Source: Auxenochlorella pyrenoidosa
Taxonomy: Eukaryota > Chlorophyta > Trebouxiophyceae > Chlorellales > Chlorellaceae
Assembly: GCA_001430745.1 (NCBI GenBank)
Contig: KQ482063.1
Coordinates: 803,044-818,838, forward strand
Direction: 5' to 3'
DNA: 15,795 bases
The notes under the pieces are model-generated. The model was not told the origin of the DNA, did not search any database, and was given only the letters and a program-made list of their open reading frames with translations. Each line of letters starts with the position of its first letter. The first letter of the stretch is position 1. Shown here in pieces: positions 1 through 9,500 of the stretch. Made by a program: the position numbers and the translations under genes.

Positions 1-66
1 ACCCCCCCCCCACCCCCCACCCCACCCCCCCCACCCCCCCACCCCCCACCCACACACACACACACG
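1..66. repeat. C-rich / CA low-complexity tract
   Basis: Runs of 4 to 10 C are interrupted by single A, and the tract ends in an alternating CA stretch. It lies in the intron just before the first visible exon of the SRCR gene and probably extends its polypyrimidine tract. Similar C tracts precede acceptors at 3209, 4181 and 14206. No other role is visible. Confidence 0.85.
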
Positions 67-94
67 CCTACCCCGTGCGCCCTCCCTGCTGCAG

Positions 95-1632
95 TCGTGA
101 CTGCCGACAACTCCAAGGTGGTCCAGACCTATGAGATCCACACGCCCCCAGGCTCCTCCCCTACGGGTGAGGCGGGGCTGCGCCCCAGCCGGAGTGCCAG
201 CTCCGCATAAGCAGGCGTGCTGAGCCGGCGGCCGAAGCCCGCGGCGACGAGGACACCTCAAAGTGGGGTGGTGTTGATTGAATAACACCGATTACGGGGA
301 CTGGAGCAGCCAGCTCCGAGCATGCGCTGCCGCGCCCGTGGCCCCAGGGCCAGCCGCGGCGCAGCGCAGTGCCTTGCTGGCGGGTTGACGGGCTCGGGGG
401 GTGCGGTGATGCGAAAGGCGTCCCTGATCATTACACGGAAACCCCTCGTCAAATTCGTGTTGAGTTGGTCGACTCAAGCGTCATCGACACGCCGGCGGCG
501 CTCGTGCCCTGCGGCCAGAGCGTCAGCGACCCCCACCACGCGCGCCGCGCCTGCTTGGGCGTGTGGCCCCTCCCACCCTCCCCCACTGTCACCTGCCACA
601 TTCCCCCCTGCACCTCAGGGATGCTGCCCAACGGCACCGTTCGGCTCAGCGGCAGCCAGTCGTGCACGCAGGGCACGCCAGACGTGATCATGGCTGGCAG
701 CTGGGGAGCAGTGTGCTCCTGGGGCGGGGGCGGCGACGCAGTCCACCAGAGGAATGCGCAGGTGGGCGGGCCGCCAGTGGCAGCGGGCAGCGCAGGAGCT
801 GGTGTCAGCGCATGCTGCTGGGAATCGCCTGAAGCTGCAGCGCTCACCAGAGTGCCCGCATCTCTCACAGCAAGCGCACAATGGGCCGGGGTTTTCCCTC
901 AAGCAGCCTAAATGATGCACAGCCAAGCGTGAGCGGTCGTCAGTCGTCAAGCGCTGCTTACCGAGCGGCGTCCCCGCTTAGCACCAATGCGTGCCTCACT
1001 CCCCCGGCATGCAGGTTGTCTGCCGCGGCCAGGGCCTGCCCAGCAACCAGCCGAGCGTGACCACCGAGGCGAGCCCAGGCGTCTACGTGTGGATCAAGGA
1101 GCTCAACTGCACCGGCAGCGAGAGCAGCATCATGGACTGCCCCTACACCCTGGGAGACGGCACCGCTGCTGGCTCGCAAGACTGCCTGCAAATGAGCATA
1201 ACCTGCGTCGACAGCGGTGGGTGGGCGGTGTGGGGGGATGGGATAGGGAACAGGGTGTTTTGGCTAGAGGCCACGTGCCTGGAGCGGTGCACTTTTTGTC
1301 CCCCAGACTAATGGCCGCCCCTTTTGCCCCGCTGCAGCCAGCGCCGACGCGGCCGCTAGTGCCATGTGCACAGAGCGGCCTGGGCGCTGCCAACAGTTGC
1401 CGGGCAGCTGCAACCCGGCTGAGGGCTACTGCGCATTCAAGCCGCAGCCGGCGGGGACGCCCTGTCTGGGCGGCGTATGTGATGCCAGTGGGCAGTGTGT
1501 GTCTGCAGGTGAGGCTGCGGGGCCGATGCATGTTTGAGGCAGGAAAGTGCCGGCTGACATCACCCTGCCGTGTGGCCCCTCTGCATCCCGATCTTGTCCT
1601 TCTCCCTGACCACCTGTGCAGCCAGCCGATGA
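95..1632 (+). CDS. Secreted SRCR-domain protein, 3' part (partial at left edge)
   Basis: Exons inferred: 95-166, 619-761, 1015-1216, 1338-1508, 1622-1632; all junction phases agree and the stop is TGA at 1630-1632. Exons 2 and 3 join into one scavenger receptor cysteine-rich domain: it opens with VRLSGSQSC, continues with SWGAVCS, and crosses the splice as NAQ/VVCRGQGL, followed by WIKELNCTGSES, MDCP and a final SITC. That is the canonical SRCR order (VRL, WGTVC, VVCRQLG, LNCTGSE, CP, VxC). Exon 4 encodes a compact cysteine-rich tail of about 50 residues with seven cysteines (TERPGRCQQLPGSCNPAEGYC, then CLGGVC and CVSA). SRCR domains are usually extracellular and bind proteins or glycans; ligand and role here are unknown. 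The last exon adds only three or four codons, so the end is less certain than the domain. The start lies outside the window. Neighbour at 2068 is on the same strand but unrelated. Confidence 0.8.
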
Positions 1633-2067
1633 GTTTCACATGCGGCGCACGATGGTAGCGCTTCCCGGCCTTCTCGTGATACGGCACCATGGAATGAACC
1701 TTCGGCAGGTTGCATTGGTACCTTGCGAACGCGTACATCGAGATCACATCGAGTCGCCGTGTTGTTCTGCATGAAGCACGTCTGCCGCCTGAGGCTGGGA
1801 GTTGCGTACTGCCTGTCCTGGCGCTTGCCAAAGTGCAGCGTCCTGTGCAATTGTACAAGACAGCACTCGCCAAGAACAGCTTGCTGGGTGCAGAGAGGCA
1901 GAAAGGCAGCACAGAGACCGACTGGTTTACAGTGCGCCAGCTGGTACTGCAAGCCTGGGTGCAACCGTATCAAGCCCACGGTGTGTTCTGCCATCTTTCG
2001 TGTATCAATTGGCTTCAAGTTTCGAGATCTGAGCAAGCTGTGGACAAACGCGGTGGTTGGAGGCGAT
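1633..2067. other. Spacer between SRCR gene and Rieske oxygenase gene
   Basis: I see no coding exon with splice support or family resemblance. It should hold the 3' UTR of the SRCR gene and the promoter of the oxygenase gene. Its base composition is visibly more AT-rich than the exons. I found no TGTAA polyadenylation motif of the Chlamydomonas type and no convincing TATA box. Several open frames of 60-180 codons cross it, but all begin at non-ATG codons and look random. Confidence 0.55.
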
Positions 2068-5000
2068 ATGGCGGGCTCCCTGCTTCACTGCCGCGGTCTG
2101 CCGCAGGGCCTGTGGCGTCCCAGCGTGCCCCACAGGCGTCATGTCAGTCCTTGCCATCAGCGCTGCCGCCCGCCTGGCTGAGCCGCTTGTCCAAGCACCC
2201 GCCCCTTTGCTGGCTCCGCCTCTTTCCCTCTACTTGTTGCTGCGGCTGATTTAGATCCAAACGACTGATCCCTAATTGCAGCACGGCATCAGGCGGCATA
2301 ACCTGGCTCGCGCCGAGGCAGCGCCGCCGGGAGGCAGCTCCGCTGGAAACGGCAGCAGCGTCGGCGTAGCCATGATTGACCCACCTGGCAGTGAGGTGCG
2401 TCCAAAATTTGGCTTGCGGAGGAGGATGAAAGTCGACAAGAGGGTGCCTCCATTCACAAACGCCAATCAGGCGCGCCCTTGCGCAGGTGCCCCCCGCTGC
2501 CACCCCTGCCACGACTGCCAGCTCCACCCCCGACGCCCAGGAGCGTGCCGCCCTGCCCAGCTGGAGCGGCGTGTGGAGCAAGCAGTGGTATGCAGTGTGC
2601 TCGGTGGGCGACTTTGACGCGTCCGGGCCGCAGCGGTTTGAGCTGCTGGGCAAGCAGCTGGTGATCTGGCGCGCCGCCGACGGCGCCTGGGGCTGCCTGG
2701 AGGACCGGTGCCCCCACCGCGCCGTGCCCCTGTCGGGTGCGTGGGCAGGCCGGGCGCTGTGCCGCGCCGCGCGCGCAGCCCTGGGGGGTCTGAGCGAGCC
2801 TTGCTTCCTGCAGGAAGGCGGGCAGGCTCGTGTGGGAGGCCGTCGCCTGCTGGACAGGCCAGCCGCTGCGACAGCCGGATCCCCACACTGCTGCCTGCCC
2901 CTCCCTCCCCCGCGCAGAGGGCAAGGTGTGGTCTGACGGCAGCCTCATGTGCTCCTACCACGGCTGGCGCTTCAAGCAGGACGGCGACTGCACCTCCATC
3001 CCCCAGGCGTGTGCCCGCCCCGCCCCCGCCGGCTCGCCTGCCAGGCCCCTGCCGCATGCTTGGCCCCTGCCCCAGCGCGTGCATGGCAGGCTGCGCTGCC
3101 CCCGCCAGACTCGTTACCCGCTCCTCCACCCACAGTTGCGGGGCTCTGCGGCCCGCCAGCCAGCTCACCGCCTGGGCTGTGCCCCGCGCCCCCCCCCCCC
3201 CCCTGCAGGCCTCTTCGGCTGACGCAGAGGTTGTGGCCACCGCCTCGCGGCGCGCCTGCGCCGTGGCACACCCCATCACGGAGCGGCAGGGCATGCTGTT
3301 TGTGTGGGGCGAGGGCGGGCTGGAGGCGGAGGCGGAGAGCCGGCGCGTGGCGCCGCCGGTGTGCCCCCTCACAGAGGACTTGCGCAAGCAGGGTGAGGGG
3401 CCGGCCAGGTGTCTGTGGACGGCGGGACGGGGCGGCACCGGCGCTGCTGCGCCCGGAGCTGGGCCGCCGTGCTCTCGCATCCGCTGCTCCTCCGGGTGTG
3501 GGTATGTATCTGAGGTTGGTGCTGCGCACCTGTGCTGGCGGTGACGAGCACAGTGCCTGCCCTGGGGCGTGAGCACCGCTGCCGAGCTGACCCTGCCGCC
3601 CACAGCGCCCGCAGGCCGCGATGTTTACACCCTTACTCCACACTACACCCGAGACCTGCCATACTCTTTTGACTCCCTGGTGGAAAATGTCGCCGACCCA
3701 GGCAAGCCGGACAGCCCATCAGGCCTTCACAGGGCTCCCAAGGTCGCTGAACCGCCTGCTCTGCCATGCCCCAGCCAGCTGAGCTCACCTGGCTGGCTGG
3801 CGAACAGCAGGGCTGGGCCCGTGCTGAGTCTGGCGTCTCCGCGCCGCTCTGTCGGCTGCATGGATGGGTGCGCTCGGCGAGGCTGGCCGCGCTGCCCCGT
3901 CCGTGCCTCGACCTCAACCCCCCTGCCCCCCTGCCGCCCCCCTTTCTGCAGCCCACGTGCCCTTCTCCCACCACGGCGTCATGGGCAACAGGCGCGCGTG
4001 CCCTGCACCTGACGCTGCTGCTAGCCGGGGCATCGGCCTGTGTGCTGAAATCACTGTCGCGTCGCGCCCGCGGCATCGCCTGCCTCCCCAGCCGCTCCTG
4101 CCCCAGCGTGCGCCCCCCCGCCCCCACCCCCACCCCCACCCCCCAACACACACACCAAACGCCATCCCCACCTTGTGCAGGGACCAGCAGAAGCACGGCA
4201 TGTGGGACCTGGAGCGGCTGGGCGACCTGGCGGTTCGCTTCAAGGCCATGGTGGGTCTCTCCCCGGGGGCGTAGGCTGGTGCGGGCGGGCTGGGGCGGCT
4301 GCTGAGGCGCGCGTGCTCAGGGGCTGCACGGGCGCCGGGAGGCGCAACTGCTTCCGGCCCTGCCTAGCCGGATTGTGCTCAGGCCGGCGAGAGGGCATGC
4401 CAGGCGGACATTGGCAGTTATCAGGCTTTGCCCGCGCCTCGTGAGGCGCCAGGCTCTGCATGTGGCCCATGGGGCGTGCAGACTAGCCCCAGAGCTGGGC
4501 CCCTCTTACGTCCCCTGGCGGCCGCGCGCCCCACCCCTGCCCCGCTCGCCCATCTGCAGCGCTGCCCGCGTGTTTTGCTGACCCGTGTGCAGTGCCGACA
4601 GCCTTCTGCGGTGCTGACCCGCCTGCCTGGTGCCCCTGCCCCCTACCTGTGCAGTTTGGCGAGGTGGACGTCACCTATCACCCCCCCGCCTTTGTGCAGT
4701 ACGTCTCCAAGAACAAGCGGGTGCGGCACGCGCGCCGTGCTGTGCAGGACATGCATGGCGCAATGCTGCAGGCACCGCAGTCACCGCGCACGCCTCGGGC
4801 CCCCGTCAACTCCTGCCATAATCTGCCCTAGGCATGTAAACCCCCCTGTGCCAACGCGTTGGGCGCCGCCACATGCAGGGAGGGCGCTCTGCCATGTCCT
4901 TCTGGTTTACTCCCCTGGCCCCCGGCCGCTCCCGCATCACCCTGCACCTGGCCACTGCCAACCCCGAGCTGGTGCCGGCCCCCTTCAAGCTGCTGGTGAG

Positions 5001-5680
5001 GGCAGGCAGGGCCCGGGTGCCTGGGCTGGGCTGGGACAGGGTCCCGTTGTTTAGGTGGGCATGAGCCACAAAGCTACGGCCGGTGGATGGCGCATGGCTG
5101 CAGCATCGGCAGGCAGTTCAATGCGTTGTTCAGGATGCGGGAACCGCCCCCATCAGCGTGAGCGAGCCTTCACCTCTCGTTCCCCTCGGTGCCCGCAGGC
5201 CTCCCTGCCGCCCTGGGTGGACCACATCCGCACGCGCTCGGCTGTGTTTGACGGGGACAATGTGTTCTTGAATGGGCAGGACCGCATCCTCGCAGAGGCG
5301 GGCCAGGCCGAGGAGGGCGCGTCGTGGCGCAAGTGAGGGCCCCCCGCCAGGGGCGCTCTCCCACCCCGTGCCAGCCGGGCACGGCGCCGCGCAGTGCGCT
5401 TAATTGAGTTTGTGTTGTGCAGATGCGCGCGTTTGCAGCATGGTCGAACCATCGCCTGCTGGGGCTTGGGTGGCGCTTGTGCAGCGTCCCACCCACATCA
5501 CACCCCATCCCTCCCTCCCTCCCCCGCCCCCATCCAACCCCTCAAAACCGCCCTCCTGCCAGGCTCTACTACATGCCCACCCCGGCAGACACCCTGGTCG
5601 CCGCCTACCGCAACTGGCTCGACACGCAGGGAGGCGGCGGGCCCTTTGGCTCGCTCGCCGACCCGTCCAGCCGTGCAGCC

Positions 5681-5711
<31 letters not shown>

Positions 5712-6196
5712 GCAGCGCCACCCTGTCCCCCGCCGGCACCCTGGACAGCAGGCGGCAGCTGCTGGACCGGTACCACCAGCACACCGTGCACTGCGCCTCG
5801 TGCAGGTGGGCATGGGGCCGGCTCCTGGATGGCTGGCGTGCGGTCGTGGGCTGGAGCAGAGGTGGCGTGGTTGCGGGCTTGCGCTGGCGCACGCTCATGC
5901 GTACCTGCACCCGCTTGTGCCTGTGCAGGAAGGCGCTCCAGACGGTCACCCTGCTGCGCCAGGTGGCGGCAGTTGCAGCCACGGTGGCAGCCGCCGCCTG
6001 CCTCCTGCCCTTCCTGGCCCTGCTCAACCCGGCTGCCCCTGCGGCAGCTGCCACCGCCGGCGCCTCCCTGCGTGCTGCCGCTGGCGCTGCCTGGCTGCCA
6101 GGCGTGCTGGCCGCGGTGCTGGGCGCTGCCTGGCTGCTGCTCGGCAAGCTGCGCAACCAGTTCCTGTGGGTCGACTACAATCACAACGAGAAGTGA
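2068..6196 (+). CDS. Chloroplast Rieske oxygenase of the PAO/TIC55/PTC52 family
   Basis: Supported exons: 2282-2395, 2487-2736, 2918-3006, 3209-3392, 3606-3701, 3952-3991, 4181-4250, 4655-4720, 4879-4995, 5199-5332, 5563-5805, 5929-6196; phases agree and they give 556 codons before TGA. The Rieske 2Fe-2S site is CPH (2709-2717), 17 residues, then CSYH (2950-2961). The non-haem iron site follows as ENVADP then HVPFSHH. The PAO C-terminal domain has DGDNVFL, YYMPTPADT, a CASC motif (5792-5803), two hydrophobic segments (about 5944-6026 and 6085-6150) and a WVDYNHNEK end. This is the architecture of thylakoid or envelope oxygenases acting on chlorophyll derivatives; PAO opens the ring of pheophorbide a, while TIC55 and PTC52 hydroxylate related pigments. 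I cannot choose between them. ARAEAAP at the start of exon 2 resembles a transit cleavage site. Exon 1 is uncertain: candidates are ATG 2068 (donor near 2143) and ATG 2141 (donor near 2189). An alanine run (nine A) comes from GCG repeats near 5684-5712. A small exon could hide in the 404-base intron at 4251-4654. Confidence 0.9.
3189..3203 (+). repeat. C15 homopolymer at a 3' splice site
   Basis: Fifteen C lie directly before the TGCAG acceptor of oxygenase exon 5 (exon starts 3209), so this is the polypyrimidine tract reduced to one base. Such runs are unstable in replication and in sequencing, so the length may vary between reads or strains. Confidence 0.85.
4112..4156 (+). repeat. C-rich / (CCCCCA) and CA microsatellite before a 3' splice site
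   Basis: C runs, then repeated CCCCCA units, then CACACA lie about 25 bases before the acceptor at 4179-4180 of oxygenase exon 8. The composition matches the tract at 1-66, so C/CA tracts seem to be a common form of polypyrimidine tract in this genome. Confidence 0.8.
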
Positions 6197-6582
6197 GCGG
6201 TCCCAGTGCGAGGGTTCCTGGCAGGAGAGCCCATGGATTGAGGCAACAGCCTGCACGTGACCTTCTGCGAAGCTGCCCTCCACGTGCTGCCGCCCTGCAC
6301 CTTTGATTCAAACAAACGAGTTTCATCAACGCTTTCATCCTGATCTTAACTGCGCTTCTGGTCTTCGTGCCAGTATTCTTGTACTTTGTTTGCCTGCTCG
6401 TATGCGCCCTTCCACCCGTTCAGAGCACTCACACTTGGTATTCATACCGACCCTTGCTGCTAACTGCGTGAGCATTTAGCCGCCCTTTGAACACCTGCCA
6501 TGGCCTGGCTCCGGCCCTGTGTGAGCGAAATAGCACACATCTGAATGTGACCAGACGCGGCTTGTGTTGGGTTGAGAGATGG
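6197..6582. other. Convergent spacer between oxygenase and PrimPol genes
   Basis: The two genes end toward each other with 386 bases between their stops, so the 3' UTRs probably share or overlap this stretch. The part at about 6300-6480 is AT-richer. No coding exon is supported. On the minus strand the PrimPol stop codon TAA is embedded in TGTAA (complement of 6583-6587), the polyadenylation motif known from chlorophytes, but so close to the stop that its use is doubtful. Confidence 0.55.
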
Positions 6583-9500
6583 TTACAGCAGCTTCTCCCA
6601 AACCTCCAGGGATCGCTTTGCCGCTGGCGGCACTTCGCCCAGCTGGCGCCCTGGCAGCGCTGCTGTGACACGCTGGCAAAGCAGGCCCGGTCGGCAACGC
6701 TGCAGCGTGGGCAGACCTGACAAGGCTGCCTCGTACCGCTGCTGCACGGGAAGCGGTGGCGCTGCTGGCGCGGCAGTGCACAGCTTGGCAGGGTCTTGCT
6801 GCTCGCCCTGCTGCTGCCCGCTGGGATGCTGCATGGTGGGAGGCTGGCCTTGCAGAGCCCGAGTGCTGCATGCTGGCGCAACCGCATCAGGGCCTACAGT
6901 AGCAACCTGAGGGCTGCACCAACCACCCATTGACTGCAAGGCTGCTGGATCTGCAGGCTGCTGTGCGCCCACACACGCTGGGCCGGCGGGAGCTGCACGT
7001 GCGCCGTGCTGGCGATGCCCGCACTGCCCCTCGTACTGCAGTAGCGCCTGCAGCAGCAGCTCATCGTCTTCATCACCGGCAGCGTCCCCTGCCAGAACGT
7101 CCGCACTTCCCAGCGCGCACGGAGCCGCTGCAGCCGCCGCGGCAGCTGCCCCGCCTCCGCTTGGAGCTGCCTGCGGCTGCTGCGCCTGCTGTGCTTGCGA
7201 CCGCTCGTAGCTCTCCACTGCCTGCAGCATCAGGCTCTCCTCCTCATCCTCCATCTGCTTCCCTCCTACGCTGCCGCCGCCACCGGCACTTGACGGCCAG
7301 CTGCCAGGCTGTGTGCCCCCCCGCGCACAGCACGGCTGGCCTGCCGGCTGCTGCAGCGCCTGCGCATTGGCAGGCAGCGCCGGCGGCGCCGGCCCCAGCA
7401 GGTGCGGCGGGAGCGGCGCCAGCGGCGAGCGGTAGTGGCGGCACTCGGGGTCGTAGCACTTTTGGCACCAGCTGCCGCCGCGCAGGTCGACAACGTAGTA
7501 GATGCCGTTGCTCTTGTGCGGCCTGGCGCGGGTTTGGAGGATTGATGCGGGCATAGCTGAACAGCAGCAGGCAGGCTGGTGGACAGCAATTGTGCGGCAG
7601 GGTGGAAGCGTCCCAGTGCACCTGCCCAGCATCCACGCCCACCACACATGCCACCCTGCACCAGCCGGCCAGCACCCCCGGGCTGCCCATGCCCCTCCTT
7701 GCCTGCCCACATTGCCGCAGAAGCGGTTGTCCCTCATGGTGAAGAGCATCAGGTCGTCGTCCAGCGCCGCCCAGGACCGCACCCGCCCCTGCGCGCCTCC
7801 CTGCAAAGGAGGAGGGCAGATGCGCGCGCACAGGGCAGCAAGGCGGGTTTGCTGCCAGGGAGCGGCAAGGGAATTGCACTGTGGCTGGTGGAGAGCGGCG
7901 AGGGAGCTACGGCGTGGCTGCTGTGCAGCTGCCCAGGCCCCGCCTGGCCACCAGCCCATGGCAGAGGCCCGGAGGGGAATTTGGGCGCGGCAGCCCCTGC
8001 GTTTCAAGGGCCATGCATAGCGCAGCAGCACCTGCCCCACCTCGCAGCACACGCTGGTGATGAACTCCTCCAGTGCTGGGTAGGGGCAGGGCCCGTAGCA
8101 GGCCGCGACTCCCAGGGGCCCGCCGCCGGGCGCGGCGCGGCGCAGCGCCCTTCGTGGCGCAGCTGGCGCCCCCGCCGCCTCCTCCTCGGCGCCCTCTTCG
8201 AAGCAGCGCAGCAGGCGGGCTCCTGGCTCTACGGCTGTGATGAGGCTGGCCTCAAACATCTGCTGCTGGGAAAGGCCGGCGCCGCCATACCTGCCGGTGC
8301 TCTGCAGCACGGCCTGATCGTGGGGAGAGCCAACGGAAGCACCGCAAGGGTCAGCACCTCGATTGGAGGACTCTGCACAGCAACCCCTTTTGCGGCTAAA
8401 AGGCTGCCTGGGGCGAGCGAGCCCGCAAGTGGTGAAACAGCAGCAGCCGTCGCCCCAGCAGCCCCAGCAGACCCTTTCCCCAGAAACCATGCAACATGGG
8501 GCGGGCGCCCCAGGCGCCCCACCTGCTTGCCCTTTTTGGAGGAGAGGTACAGGCGAAAGGCACGATTGCGGGAGTAGACGGCCGGGTCGACGAACGTCGT
8601 CTCCTCCTCTCCCTGTGCAGCGGCAGTACCGCCCGGGCTCAGGGCTGCCCGAGTGGCGACACCACCCGCCTGCTGAGATGGGAGTGGGCACGAGCATGTA
8701 TGCAAGCGCCCAGGAGGCCGCCAACGCACCTTCTTCACAAGCAGCAGCGCCGCCCGCGGGTCCTCGCCACGTCGCTCCCTGGCCGCTGCGCACAGCTGCA
8801 TCACAAAGGCTCCCACGTGCGCGCTGCCGGCAAAGGCTGCGCCCGGGATCCTGCAGCAGGCCAGGGCATGGATGGGAGCCATGTTCCTGCCAGGGCTATG
8901 CAATTGAGGGTGCGGCCTGCTGCCCTTCAGGAAATCTGCACACCTCCTGCCAGCGCGCACCCGCTGGAACAGCCAGATGGCCCCTTGAACTCTCAGGGCT
9001 CTTCCTGGCCTCGACACACCCAACCCTGCGGAGCTGCTGAAGCACAGCCCACCGGATCACAAGGTGGCGCGAGAACTTGGCCTGCGTGCTGCTGTCAAGC
9101 TCCAGCACCCAGCCGGGCTGCGCCTCCAGCTGGAAGCTGCCGCGCAGCTGCTCCGCGACCAGTGCCACAACAGCGTCGGTGGCTGCCTCGCCATCAAGGT
9201 CAGGGTTGTCTGCCGTCGCAAACTCCAGGTCTGCAGGAGGGCAGGGAAGGCTTGATGGCTCCGCGCGGGCCACATGTGCCACAGACAGAGATCTGGGCTT
9301 CCGGCAGTGGGGAAGGTGCCAGGGCTGGCGCAGGCACGGCGAGCAGGCAGAGCATGAACAGGCAGCACATGCTGGCAAGTAGACTGGTGCCTCGCTGGAT
9401 GCAGCGCAGGGCTGCCATCAGGGCAGGCAGGCACGCAGGCAGCTGGCTCCCCAACAGGGGCAACAAACCGGCCACAGCCAAAGATGCATGCGGCGCTGCA

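Noticed and set aside
1633..2067. Additional gene in the spacer upstream of the oxygenase
   Set aside because: Open frames here start at non-ATG codons, overlap in several frames and show no motif or splice support.
2141..2254. Confident first exon of the oxygenase from ATG 2141
   Set aside because: The peptide starts like a transit leader, but the only phase-compatible donor (GTCCAAG at 2189) is poor, and an ATG at 2068 with a donor at 2143 gives an equally good leader. It was left undecided.
2467..3603. 378-codon open frame on the minus strand opposite the oxygenase gene
   Set aside because: It is antisense to the Rieske exons, with composition dominated by G, A, R and P and no family signal.
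6583..8793. Single large exon covering the PrimPol C-terminal half
   Set aside because: The frame is open, but it breaks the zinc finger and the conserved linker before RSW; removing two introns restores both, with correct AG acceptors.
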